A stretch of DNA of 7,995 bases from Chromatiales bacterium (GCA_024639625.1 JAHEIA010000134.1:1-7995), one strand, 5' to 3'. Counted from the first letter of the stretch, positions 1 to 7,006 are shown. The notes: a model not told the origin generated them from the sequence alone. Translations and numbers: made by a program.

Positions 1-1
1 C

Positions 2-775
2 CTTTACGCAGAGGGTGAGACCTGTGTGAGCGAACCGGCGCCGACCCGCGATCATACCGAACGCATGCTCTCGGGGTTCGGCTGTAGGGTAGGCAGGTTG
101 GACAACCGGATCTGTGTCCGGGGACGCGGCCCGGAACTGCGGGCCTGCGACATCGACATCCCGGCGGATATCTCTTCTGCAGCGTTCTTTCTGGTCGGCG
201 CCAGCATCAGCGAAGGTTCCGATCTGGTGCTCGAACACGTGGGAGTGAATCCAACCCGAATCGGTGTTTTGAACATTCTGCGCGAGATGGGTGCTGACAT
301 CGAGCTGCTCAACCGGCGCGACGCCGGGGGTGAGCCGGTAGCCGATCTCCGGGTGCGCAGCGCGCCGCTGCACGGAATCCACATCCCTGAGGAACAGGTA
401 CCCTTGGCCATCGACGAGTTTCCCGTCCTGTTCGTCGCGGCTGCCTGCGCGGACGGAGAAACCGTCCTCAGCGGTGCAGCGGAATTGCGGGTCAAGGAGA
501 GCGACCGCATCCAGGTGATGGCGGAGGGATTGCAGGCCCTCGGCGCCGATGCCGTTGCCAAACCCGATGGGATGGTGATCCGTGGTGGACCGATTTCGGG
601 TGGAACCGTAGACAGCAGCGGTGACCACCGCATCGCTATGGCCTGCGCCATCGCCGGATTGCGCGCACGGAATCCGATCGAGATTCTGGACTGCGATAAT
701 GTGAATACCTCGTTTCCCGGTTTCGTGACTCATGCGGCGCAGGTCGGGTTGGGCATCTCGGAGCGGGAGGGCTGA
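2..775 (+). CDS. aroA: 3-phosphoshikimate 1-carboxyvinyltransferase (EPSP synthase), 5'-truncated by the window edge
   Basis: Transfers the enolpyruvyl group of PEP to shikimate-3-phosphate in the cytosol, the sixth step of the shikimate pathway to aromatic amino acids. The reading frame is open from base 2. The GTG at 26 is internal, because the codons before it (LYAEGET) continue the family motif that runs into EPAPTRDHTERML. About 257 residues of the C-terminal part are present; the N-terminal part lies upstream. Visible family motifs are the PTRDHTERM segment, SSAAFFLVGA, IDEFPVLFVAAA (this Asp-Glu region carries the catalytic acid), ELRVKESDRI, GDHRIAMA and the terminal NTSFPGF. The KESDR and DEFP forms look more like class II or Pseudomonas-type enzymes than E. 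coli AroA. It ends TGA three bases before the cmk start, so the two are probably cotranscribed and translationally coupled. Identification is secure. Confidence 0.96.
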   Translation, partial: LYAEGETCVSEPAPTRDHTERMLSGFGCRVGRLDNRICVRGRGPELRACDIDIPADISSAAFFLVGASISEGSDLVLEHVGVNPTRIGVLNILREMGADIELLNRRDAGGEPVADLRVRSAPLHGIHIPEEQVPLAIDEFPVLFVAAACADGETVLSGAAELRVKESDRIQVMAEGLQALGADAVAKPDGMVIRGGPISGGTVDSSGDHRIAMACAIAGLRARNPIEILDCDNVNTSFPGFVTHAAQVGLGISEREG

Positions 776-778
776 GGC

Positions 779-1447
779 GTGGCGCCGGTGATCACCATCG
801 ACGGCCCCAGCGGCTCCGGCAAGGGAACCATCAGCGCAAGGTTGGCGCGCCATCTCGGCTGGCACTACCTGGACAGCGGCGCCTTGTATCGGACCCTGGG
901 CCTGCTGGCACAGCGGCGCGGGGTGCGTCCGGATCAGGTTGCAGAACTGGTCGACCTGGCGCGCAATCTGCGCCTGGAGTTCAAGGACGGGCACACCCTG
1001 TTGGACGGGAAGGCCGTCGATGCGGAGATTCGCAGCGAACAGGCGGGCAATGCGGCTTCCCGGGTGGCGGCTGTGCCGGAGGTCCGCCGCGCCCTGTTGG
1101 AGTGGCAACAGGCGTTCGCCCGGGAACCCGGATTGGTTGCCGACGGTCGTGACATGGGCAGCGTCGTGTTTCCGGGGGCGGAGATAAAGGTTTTTCTTAC
1201 CGCCGGGCCGGAAGAGCGCGCTAGGCGGCGCTATAACCAGTTGAAAGAAAAAGGATTCGATGCTAGTCTTGCGGGTCTCGTCAAGGAGATCGAAGAGCGC
1301 GACGAGCGTGATCGCAATCGGAGCGTAGCACCCCTCAAGGCGCCTGCCGCAGCCCTGGAGGTGGATTCTACCGCGCTCAGCATTGACGAAGTATTCGCCC
1401 GAATTCTGGTGAGGGTGCAACAGACCTTCCCGGATCTCGGGGCGTAA
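779..1447 (+). CDS. cmk: Cytidylate kinase (CMP/dCMP kinase)
   Basis: Phosphorylates CMP and dCMP with ATP to the diphosphates in the cytosol, a nucleotide salvage and recycling step. The protein has 222 residues, close to the usual length of about 225. The P-loop GPSGSGKGT lies at residues 9-17, followed by the NMP-binding DSGALYR (32-38), the ADGRDMGSVVFP segment (about 121-132) that contacts substrate, and the Arg-rich lid region (RARRRYNQ, then ERDERDRNRS). The start is GTG at 779, supported by a GGGAGG Shine-Dalgarno at 765-770 inside the end of aroA and by the immediate MAPVITIDGPSGSGKG N-terminus. The gap to aroA is 3 bases. A rho-independent terminator follows the stop closely, so most transcripts entering from aroA-cmk probably end there. 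Nothing is damaged in the sequence. Confidence 0.97.
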   Translation: MAPVITIDGPSGSGKGTISARLARHLGWHYLDSGALYRTLGLLAQRRGVRPDQVAELVDLARNLRLEFKDGHTLLDGKAVDAEIRSEQAGNAASRVAAVPEVRRALLEWQQAFAREPGLVADGRDMGSVVFPGAEIKVFLTAGPEERARRRYNQLKEKGFDASLAGLVKEIEERDERDRNRSVAPLKAPAAALEVDSTALSIDEVFARILVRVQQTFPDLGA

Positions 1448-1451
1448 GGGC

Positions 1452-1488
1452 AGCCGGTCGGTCCGGAGACTGACGGGCTTTTTTCTTT
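1452..1488 (+). terminator. Rho-independent terminator between cmk and rpsA
   Basis: The 12-base arms at 1452-1463 and 1468-1479 pair with one G-G mismatch and one G-T wobble around a CGGA tetraloop (1464-1467). A T-rich tail runs straight off the stem (1479-1488, TTTTTTCTTT). It begins 4 bases after the cmk stop. This is the only clear intrinsic terminator in the window. It implies that rpsA has its own promoter or depends on read-through. Confidence 0.85.
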
Positions 1489-1549
1489 ATTAACTACCTT
1501 CGGCCTCACAAGCCGATAAAGAGCGCGGCAATTCAGGAAACCAGAACCC
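1489..1549 (+). promoter_or_regulatory. Leader of rpsA with a small hairpin and Shine-Dalgarno
   Basis: Between the terminator tail and the rpsA ATG lies a short stem (TCGGC at 1500-1504 with GCCGA at 1512-1516, 7-base loop). An AGGA Shine-Dalgarno follows at 1535-1538, 11 bases before the ATG at 1550. A possible promoter (TTAACT at 1490, GATAAA at 1515) is weak and has a 19-base spacer, so I do not call it. In E. coli the rpsA leader is structured and S1 represses its own translation. Whether this leader does the same is inference. Confidence 0.4.
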
Positions 1550-3232
1550 ATGACCGAAAGTTTCGCAGATCTTTTTGAGCAAAGTCTTGCCAATACCCAG
1601 TTGCGTCCCGGAGCCATCGTCATTGGCACGGTGATGGAGATCACGCCCGAAAACGTGATCGTTAACGCTGGACTGAAATCGGAAGGCGTCATTCCGAAGA
1701 GCCAATTCCTTTCTTCCAACGGCGACTTGGAAGTCTCCGTGGGCGACCAGGTGGAGGTGGCCCTGGATGCCGTGGAAGACGGGTTCGGGGCTACCCGCCT
1801 GTCCCGCGAGAAGGCCAAGCGAAACCAGGCTTGGGAGTTTCTGGACAAGGCCTTTGAGGCCGAGGATACGGTTACTGGCAAGATCACCGGAAAGGTCAAG
1901 GGTGGGTTTACCGTTGAAGTGGGGGAAATTCGAGCCTTTTTGCCTGGGTCCCTGGTGGATGTGCGCCCGGTGCGCGATACCTCCTATCTCGAAGGAAAAG
2001 ACCTGGAGTTCAAGGTCATCAAGCTCGATCGGCGGCGCAACAACGTTGTCGTCTCGCGCCGTGCCGTAGTGGAAAAGGAATACAGCGAAGAGCGCGAGAA
2101 GCTCCTGGAAACCCTGCAGGAAGGCATGGAGGTCAAGGGAGTGGTGAAGAATCTCACCGATTACGGCGCTTTCGTCGACCTCGGCGGGATCGATGGTCTC
2201 CTGCACATCACCGACATGGCCTGGAAGCGGGTGAAGCACCCCTCCGAGGTGGTCGAGATGGGCGATGAGATCATGGTCAAGGTGCTCAAGTTCGATCGTG
2301 AACGAAACCGGGTCTCTCTCGGCCTAAAGCAGATGGGGGACGATCCCTGGGAAAATCTGTCTCGCCGCTACCCGGAAAGCACCCGCATTTTCGGCAAGGT
2401 CACGAACATCGCGGATTACGGCTGCTTCGTCGAGATCGAGGAAGGCGTGGAAGGGCTGGTTCACGTTTCGGAGATGGATTGGACCAACAAGAATATCCAT
2501 CCCTCGAAGCTGGTGCAGCTCGGCGACGAGGTCGAGGTCATGGTGCTTGATATCGACGAGGAGCGCCGTCGTATCTCCCTCGGCATGAAGCAGTGCCAGG
2601 CGAATCCGTGGGATGAGTTTGCTGAGGGACACAAGAAGGGCGATCACGTTTCCGGCAAGATCAAGTCGATCACTGATTTCGGCATCTTCATCGGCCTCGA
2701 CGGCAACATTGATGGTCTGGTGCATCTCTCGGACATCTCTTGGGACGACACCGGGGAAGACGCGATACGCAAGTTCAAGAAGGGCGACGAGATCGAGACC
2801 GTCGTTCTGTCGGTGGATCCGGAACGCGAGCGCATCTCGCTTGGCGTCAAACAACTGGACAAGGATCCTTTCTCGACCTACGTCGGCACTCACGACAAGG
2901 GCAGTTTTGTCCACGGCGAGGTGAAGGAGGTCGATGCCAAGGGCGCGGTCATCACGCTAGAGGAAGGCGTGGAAGGTTACCTTCGGGCCTCTGAATTGTC
3001 CCGCGAGCGGGTGGAGGATGCGCGAAGCGTGCTCAAGGAGGGGGATGCGATCGAGGCCAAGTTCCTCGGCGTAGACCGCAAGAACCGCACCATCTCGCTC
3101 TCCATCAAGGCCAAGGACGCCGACGAGGAAGCGGCGGTGATCAAGGGGTACGCGCGGGAAGCCGCATCCACCACCACGACGCTGGGTGATCTGTTGAAGG
3201 AAAAAATGGACGAACAGCAAACGGAAGAATAA
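1550..3232 (+). CDS. rpsA: 30S ribosomal protein S1
   Basis: S1 binds mRNA on the small ribosomal subunit and is needed to initiate translation on most mRNAs in Gram-negative bacteria. The protein has 560 residues (E. coli 557) and six S1 (OB-fold) repeats at roughly 20-86, 105-171, 191-260, 276-347, 363-434 and 450-519. Repeats 3-5 carry the strongest RNA-binding signature, for example [30 protein letters not shown] and [15 protein letters not shown], with linkers such as VSLGLKQ and ISLGMKQ. The first two repeats are divergent, as in the family, where they dock on the ribosome via S2. The C-terminal tail is acidic ([11 protein letters not shown]). The ATG at 1550 gives the standard [13 protein letters not shown] start with an AGGA upstream. 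It is separated from cmk by a terminator and followed by ihfB, the usual gammaproteobacterial order. Full length, no defects. Confidence 0.98.
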   Translation: MTESFADLFEQSLANTQLRPGAIVIGTVMEITPENVIVNAGLKSEGVIPKSQFLSSNGDLEVSVGDQVEVALDAVEDGFGATRLSREKAKRNQAWEFLDKAFEAEDTVTGKITGKVKGGFTVEVGEIRAFLPGSLVDVRPVRDTSYLEGKDLEFKVIKLDRRRNNVVVSRRAVVEKEYSEEREKLLETLQEGMEVKGVVKNLTDYGAFVDLGGIDGLLHITDMAWKRVKHPSEVVEMGDEIMVKVLKFDRERNRVSLGLKQMGDDPWENLSRRYPESTRIFGKVTNIADYGCFVEIEEGVEGLVHVSEMDWTNKNIHPSKLVQLGDEVEVMVLDIDEERRRISLGMKQCQANPWDEFAEGHKKGDHVSGKIKSITDFGIFIGLDGNIDGLVHLSDISWDDTGEDAIRKFKKGDEIETVVLSVDPERERISLGVKQLDKDPFSTYVGTHDKGSFVHGEVKEVDAKGAVITLEEGVEGYLRASELSRERVEDARSVLKEGDAIEAKFLGVDRKNRTISLSIKAKDADEEAAVIKGYAREAASTTTTLGDLLKEKMDEQQTEE

Positions 3233-3249
3233 ACAACGTATCGTGCAAT

Positions 3250-3299
3250 CCCGCGGGCGGCACCGGTGGCTGCGCAAGGCGCCGGATACCGCCCCCGGG
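3250..3299 (+). repeat. Long GC-rich inverted repeat between rpsA and ihfB
   Basis: The outer arms 3250-3260 and 3289-3299 pair at 10 of 11 positions (one C-C mismatch). Inside, CCGGTG (3263-3268) can pair with CGCCGG (3280-3285), continuing the stem towards a small loop around 3271-3277. No T-run follows, so it is not a classic intrinsic terminator. It could slow or protect 3' ends of rpsA mRNA, or reduce read-through into ihfB; both roles are inference. The 123-base intergenic region holds no other gene. Confidence 0.6.
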
Positions 3300-3342
3300 C
3301 TGCTCGATGAATGAAGATTGTCCCCTTGACTTCATCGGGAGT

Positions 3343-3349
3343 AGGGAAG
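3343..3349 (+). promoter_or_regulatory. Ribosome binding site of ihfB that decides its start
   Basis: AGGGAAG ends 6 bases before the ATG at 3356. This supports that ATG over the in-frame ATG at 3311, which would add 15 residues not found in IHF-beta proteins. Confidence 0.7.
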
Positions 3350-3355
3350 CCGATA

Positions 3356-3679
3356 ATGACAAAATCCGAGTTGATCGAAGTCATAGCCAGAGAACAGAAT
3401 CACCTCGCTTATCGCGACGTGGAACTCGCGGTAAAGTGCATTCTCGAACAGATGAGCGAGGCCCTGTCGTCGGGGCAACGCATCGAGATACGCGGCTTCG
3501 GCAGTTTCTGTCTGCATTTCCGCCCGCCAAGGATGGGGCGGAATCCCAAAACCGGAGATTCGGTGGCGCTCGCCGGAAAATACGTCCCCCATTTCAAACC
3601 GGGTAAAGAGCTGCGCGATCGCGTGGACGAGCGGTTTCAGGAGTCGACGACGCAGCAGGGATTAAAGCAACCCGCCTAG
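3356..3679 (+). CDS. ihfB: Integration host factor subunit beta
   Basis: IHF-beta pairs with IHF-alpha to form a nucleoid protein that bends DNA sharply at specific sites, acting in transcription, replication and recombination. The 107-residue protein starts [16 protein letters not shown], as in E. coli (MTKSELIER). It has the core [10 protein letters not shown] (about 42-51), the DNA-intercalating arm GRNPKTG (61-67, with Pro64 at the tip) and the [16 protein letters not shown] segment (75-90). E. coli IhfB has 94 residues; the extra 13 or so here form a polar C-terminal tail ([16 protein letters not shown]) of unknown role. The upstream gene is rpsA, as is usual. Downstream, the common lapA-lapB genes are not present and the next gene converges from the other strand. 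Confidence 0.96.
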   Translation: MTKSELIEVIAREQNHLAYRDVELAVKCILEQMSEALSSGQRIEIRGFGSFCLHFRPPRMGRNPKTGDSVALAGKYVPHFKPGKELRDRVDERFQESTTQQGLKQPA

Positions 3680-3759
3680 GGGTCACTTACCGGAGGCCCT
3701 CCCGGGGTTCACTGGTGATGCCTAGCTTGCTTGAGATGTAGGAAGCAGCACGCCGCGCT
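3680..3759. other. Convergent intergenic region with two hairpins
   Basis: This 80-base gap separates the ends of ihfB (plus) and phoB (minus). One imperfect hairpin lies at 3690-3705 (CCGG-AG with CT-C-CCGG, 3-base loop). A second, CGCCGC/GCGGCG at 3751-3768, overlaps the phoB stop codon. Neither has a T-run on either strand, so I do not call a terminator. They may still block read-through or stabilise 3' ends. No gene is seen here. Confidence 0.4.
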
Positions 3760-4443
3760 CTAGCGGCGGGCCGAGAAGCGGTATCCCGATCCGCGGACCG
3801 TTTGAATGAGGTCGTCATGGCCGGTGGGTTCCAGGATCTTGCGCAAGCGGCGGATGTGGACGTCCACCGTGCGCTCTTCCACATAGGCGTCTTGTCCCCA
3901 GACTTGGTCGAGTAGCTGGGAACGGGTGAACACCCGTTCGCGATGGCCCATGAAGAACTGCAACAGCTTGTACTCGGTGGGCGTGATCTCCAATGTCTTG
4001 TCGCGCGCGCTCACCCGCTGGCTCATTGGGTCGAGACAGAGTCCTTTTACGCAGATCTCCTCGTCCAAGGGAACCTGTGTGCGACGTAGTACGGCATGAA
4101 TGCGGGCGACCAGCTCCCGCGGCGAGAAGGGCTTGGTGACATAGTCGTCGGCGCCGGCGTCTAGGCCCTGCACGAGGTCGCTTTCCGCGGTGCGTGCGGT
4201 GAGCATGACGATGGGCAGATCGCGGCTGTCCGGGTCTCGCTTCAGATACTTGGCCAGGTCGACCCCGGAGCGGCCCGGCAGCATCCAGTCTAGGAGCACG
4301 AGATCCGGGGAATTGCTGCGAATCTGCCCCAGGGCCTCGTCCGCGTTCTGCGCCTCCGTCGTGTGGAATCCGACGCCCTCCAGCGCGAAGCGAATGACCT
4401 CACGGATGTCGGGTTCGTCGTCAACGATCAGGATCCTGGTCAA
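3760..4443 (-). CDS. phoB: Phosphate regulon response regulator, OmpR/PhoB family
   Basis: In known systems PhoB is phosphorylated by PhoR under phosphate starvation, binds pho boxes and activates the Pho regulon, including pst genes. The 227-residue protein (E. coli 229) has a receiver domain at 1-120. Its acidic pocket is Asp8/Asp9, the phospho-acceptor Asp52 ([10 protein letters not shown]), the switch Thr82 and Tyr101, and Lys104 (VTKPFSP). A winged-helix DNA-binding domain follows at about 128-227 ([35 protein letters not shown]). Translation appears to begin at TTG (4443). No ATG or GTG lies in frame between it and the pstB2 stop, and a GGGAAG sits 8 bases upstream. The gap to pstB2 is 16 bases, so it is probably the last gene of the pst operon. 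This position fits PhoB better than a generic OmpR regulator. No phoR is in the window. Confidence 0.9.
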   Translation of the reverse strand: MTRILIVDDEPDIREVIRFALEGVGFHTTEAQNADEALGQIRSNSPDLVLLDWMLPGRSGVDLAKYLKRDPDSRDLPIVMLTARTAESDLVQGLDAGADDYVTKPFSPRELVARIHAVLRRTQVPLDEEICVKGLCLDPMSQRVSARDKTLEITPTEYKLLQFFMGHRERVFTRSQLLDQVWGQDAYVEERTVDVHIRRLRKILEPTGHDDLIQTVRGSGYRFSARR

Positions 4444-4459
4444 CGCCGTGGCTTCCCGC

Positions 4460-5266
4460 TCAGCCGTAGCGGCCTTCGATGTAGTTCGCCGTCTCGCGGG
4501 ACGCCGGGGTGACGAAAAGCTGCTCGGTGAGCGAGTGCTCCACGACCTTCCCCATAAGCATGAAGATGCACTCTTCGCTGGCGCGCCGCGCCTGCGCCAT
4601 GTTGTGGGTGACGATCAAGATGGTGTATTTCCCCCGCAGTTCCCAGATCAGCTCTTCCACGGCAGCCGTGCCCTTGGGGTCGAGAGCGGAACAGGGCTCG
4701 TCCATCAGCAGCACGGTCGGTTTCACCGGGAGCAGGCGGGCAATGCAGAGCTTCTGCTGTTCCTCAAGAGAAAGCTCGGTCGCCTTGCGGTCCAGCATGT
4801 CCTTCACCTTGTCCCATAGCAGCACTTGCTGCAGGGCCCCTTCCAGGATCTCTTCTTCCTCGCTGCGTGAGTAGCGTCGATCCTTGTTGTGCAGCCGGTG
4901 GCCGAACAGGATGTTGTCTCGAATCGAGACCGGCAGGGGGTTGGGGCGTTGGAACACCATCCCCACCTGCTTTCTTACTTGAATCAACTCGACGTCCTGG
5001 TCGTAGATATTCTGGTCGAAGACCTCGATGGTTCCGCTGATCCGCACATAGCCGAGGCGCTCGTTGATCCGGTTGACGCTGCGGAGGAACGTAGACTTGC
5101 CGCATCCCGAAGGCCCGATCAGCGAGGTGATGATCCCCTTGCGGATCGCCAGGTTGACGTCGAAGAGCGCCTGAAAGGTTCCGTACCAGAGATTCAGTTG
5201 GTCGGTTTGGATCGCGATGCCGGCCTGGTTGTCCGGTTGTTCTGCGCTTGCCGCGGTGTTTCCCAT
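4460..5266 (-). CDS. pstB: Phosphate ABC transporter ATP-binding protein with degenerate signature (second PstB)
   Basis: Cytoplasmic ATPase of the Pst phosphate importer, here called PstB2 (268 residues, E. coli PstB 257). Visible motifs: Tyr28 A-loop (LWYG), Walker [10 protein letters not shown] (51-59), Q-loop Gln106 in VFQRPNPLP, PstB-specific [10 protein letters not shown] (149-158), Walker B LLMDE (186-190) with catalytic Glu190, D-loop SALDP, H-loop His221 (VTHNMAQA), and the family ending YIEGRYG. The one break is the ABC signature: residues 165-169 read LSLEE where PstB has LSGGQ, with Lys172 for the usual Arg. The frame on both sides is intact (LCIAR follows), so this is substitution, not frameshift. 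The start at ATG 5266 is chosen because upstream in-frame sequence would run into pstB1 in another frame. No strong Shine-Dalgarno precedes it. It probably partners PstB1 as a heterodimer (inference). Confidence 0.93.
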   Translation of the reverse strand: MGNTAASAEQPDNQAGIAIQTDQLNLWYGTFQALFDVNLAIRKGIITSLIGPSGCGKSTFLRSVNRINERLGYVRISGTIEVFDQNIYDQDVELIQVRKQVGMVFQRPNPLPVSIRDNILFGHRLHNKDRRYSRSEEEEILEGALQQVLLWDKVKDMLDRKATELSLEEQQKLCIARLLPVKPTVLLMDEPCSALDPKGTAAVEELIWELRGKYTILIVTHNMAQARRASEECIFMLMGKVVEHSLTEQLFVTPASRETANYIEGRYG

Positions 5267-5324
5267 GGTATTTTCTGCCGTTGCGCTGAAGTTGTGTCGA
5301 TGAACGTGGGAGGTTTGCGGACTC

Positions 5325-6128
5325 TCAGCCGAAACGTCCCTCGATATAGTCGATGGTCCGCTGGTCGGTCGCTTTGCCGGTGAACAGATCTTCGGTTTCT
5401 CCGATCTCCACGCACTCGCCTTGCAGGAAGAAGGCCGTGCGGTCGGCAAGACGCCGCGCCTGCTGGACCAGATTGGTTACCAGGACGATGGTCATCTCCT
5501 CGCGCAGGTCTTTCAGTACGTCCTCGATGCGCATCGTGGTCACCGGGTCGACGGCAATGGAAAACTCGTCCAGAAACAGGATCTCCGGATCCTGGGACAG
5601 CGCCCGCGCGATGGTAAGGCGCTGCTGCTGACCGCCGGAAAGCAGGCTGCCAAGGGAATTCAACCGGTCTTTGACCTCGTCCCAGAGGGCCGCCCGATAG
5701 AGGCAGCGTTCGACGATTTCATCGAGTTGCCGCTTCTCTTTGATACCGCGCAGGCGGGGAGACAGAGCCACGTTCTCGTAGATCGTCATCGGCAGGCCGA
5801 CAGGCAGCGGAAAGACCACGCCAATGCGGCTGCGCAGCGCGTAGACGTTCTTCAAGGTGTTGACGTTGCGTCCATTGAACAGGACCTCGCCCTGCACCTG
5901 CATGCCGACCTCAAAATCGTTCATCCGATTCAGGGCCTTGAGGAACGAGGTCTTGCCCGAGTTGGCCGGGCCGATGATGCCGAAGATCTCGTTCTCGCGG
6001 ACTTCGAGGTTGACACCCGAGAGCGCCGGGGTCCCGGAATAGGCAATCGAAAGATTGCGCACCGAGAGCTTCACTGCTCGGGCGTCGCCGCCCGCCGAGG
6101 TGGCTGGTTGTGCGTTGGCGGTTACCAT
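5325..6128 (-). CDS. pstB: Phosphate ABC transporter ATP-binding protein with degenerate Q-loop and H-loop (first PstB)
   Basis: PstB-family ATPase, here called PstB1 (267 residues). An Ala/Thr-rich N-terminus precedes the ABC domain. Visible motifs: A-loop Tyr30, Walker A GPANSGKT (53-60), intact signature LSGGQQQR (163-170), and Walker B ILFLDE (183-188) with catalytic Glu188 kept. Three sites are altered. The Q-loop reads VFPLPVGLP, with Pro107 for the invariant Gln. Walker B is followed by Phe189 for Pro, and the D-loop is IAVDP instead of SALDP. The H-loop reads VTNLVQQA, with Asn219 for the switch His. PstB hallmarks AALWDEVKDRL and the terminal YIEGRFG place it in the family. The start ATG overlaps the pstA stop by 7 bases and has GAGG 9 bases upstream (6138-6141), so translation is coupled. 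Its own Walker site is probably catalytically weak, but it can supply a good signature to PstB2. Confidence 0.93.
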   Translation of the reverse strand: MVTANAQPATSAGGDARAVKLSVRNLSIAYSGTPALSGVNLEVRENEIFGIIGPANSGKTSFLKALNRMNDFEVGMQVQGEVLFNGRNVNTLKNVYALRSRIGVVFPLPVGLPMTIYENVALSPRLRGIKEKRQLDEIVERCLYRAALWDEVKDRLNSLGSLLSGGQQQRLTIARALSQDPEILFLDEFSIAVDPVTTMRIEDVLKDLREEMTIVLVTNLVQQARRLADRTAFFLQGECVEIGETEDLFTGKATDQRTIDYIEGRFG

Positions 6129-7000
6129 TTCTTTTTGCCTCGCAGGTACATTCGGAAGCCGATGGACAGGCTGTTCATGAGCAGGACCATGGCGATGAGA
6201 ACCAGCGCCACCCCATAGGGCAGTTCCTCCGGCACGCCGGGCACCTGGGTGGACACGACGAACAGGTGCAGTGACATGGCCATGGTTTGATCAAAGATCC
6301 CCTGGGGAAGAAAAGGCAGGAAGAAGGCCGCCCCGGTAAACATGATCGGCGCGGTCTCACCGGAGGTGCGCGACACCTCGAGGATGACACCCGTAAGGAT
6401 GCCGGTGACCGCGTTCGGTAGCACGACCTTGCGAATGGCCTGCCAGCGTGTGGCACCCATGTTCCAGCAGGCTTCGCGGAAGGCCGGGGGGACCGCTTGC
6501 AGCGATTCCCGCGTGGACACGATCACCACCGGAAGGGTCATGATGGCAAGCGTGAGGCTGGCGGAAAGGATGCTGGTGCCGAAGCCGAAAAAGATGACGA
6601 AGGCGCCGACGCCGAACAGGGCGTGCACGATCGAAGGCACGCCGGCCAGATTGATGATGGCGAGGTTTATGGCCCGGGTAGACCAGTTGTCCGGCGCGTA
6701 CTCGCTAAGGTAGATCGCCGCCGCGATTCCGATCGGTACCGAAGCCAACAGTGCCACGCTCACCAGCCATACCGTGCCCAAGAGCGCGGGAAAGATGCCG
6801 CCTGCAGTCATGCCGTCGGTCGGGTAGGTGAACAGGAAATCGATGGAGATGATACCGCCGCCCTTGTACACCAGGGTGCCGAGAATAATCGCCACTGGAA
6901 TGATCAGCAGCAGGGTCATCAGCATGAACAGGGTCTTGACCAGCCCCTGCACCTTCTTGTTGCGTGCGTTGAGTGCGGATTCAGCAAACATGGTGGCCAT
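6122..7000 (-). CDS. pstA: Phosphate ABC transporter permease PstA
   Basis: One of the two inner-membrane permease subunits of the Pst importer; with PstC it forms the phosphate path. The protein has 292 residues (E. coli 296) and about six hydrophobic helices (near 22-44, 68-98, 112-140, 143-163, 198-230 and 262-284). The EAA coupling motif that docks on the ATPase is at 176-195 (EACWNMGATRWQAIRKVVLP). The PstA-type SRTSGETAPIMF (210-221) keeps the conserved Arg211 and Glu215. The ATG at 7000 has AAGGGG 9 bases upstream, formed by the last codons of pstC. An ATG three codons in is a possible alternative start. The gene lies 6 bases after pstC and overlaps pstB1 by 7, so all are tightly coupled. 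No defects seen. Confidence 0.96.
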   Translation of the reverse strand: MATMFAESALNARNKKVQGLVKTLFMLMTLLLIIPVAIILGTLVYKGGGIISIDFLFTYPTDGMTAGGIFPALLGTVWLVSVALLASVPIGIAAAIYLSEYAPDNWSTRAINLAIINLAGVPSIVHALFGVGAFVIFFGFGTSILSASLTLAIMTLPVVIVSTRESLQAVPPAFREACWNMGATRWQAIRKVVLPNAVTGILTGVILEVSRTSGETAPIMFTGAAFFLPFLPQGIFDQTMAMSLHLFVVSTQVPGVPEELPYGVALVLIAMVLLMNSLSIGFRMYLRGKKKW

Positions 7001-7006
7001 TTTCCG

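Noticed and set aside
1490..2914. Long open frames on the minus strand opposite rpsA (1490-2239 and 2324-2914)
   Set aside because: They lie antisense to a fully convincing rpsA, have no recognisable domains, and are expected by-products of GC-rich codon use.
3311..3355. A 15-residue longer IhfB starting at 3311
   Set aside because: IHF-beta proteins begin MTKSEL. The ATG at 3356 has a well-placed AGGGAAG, and the extension is not family sequence.
3326..3357. Promoter-like TTGACT (3326-3331) and GATAAT (3352-3357) before ihfB
   Set aside because: The spacer is 20 bases and transcription would start beyond the ihfB ATG, so it cannot easily serve this gene.
5267..5449. A longer pstB2 starting at 5449
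   Set aside because: The added 61 residues overlap the coding end of pstB1 in another frame and do not look like PstB. The ATG at 5266 gives the normal family length.
4740..5825. PstB1 or PstB2 as pseudogenes
   Set aside because: Both are full length with no stops or frameshifts, keep family-specific C-termini, and sit in a coupled operon. The losses are confined to complementary catalytic motifs.
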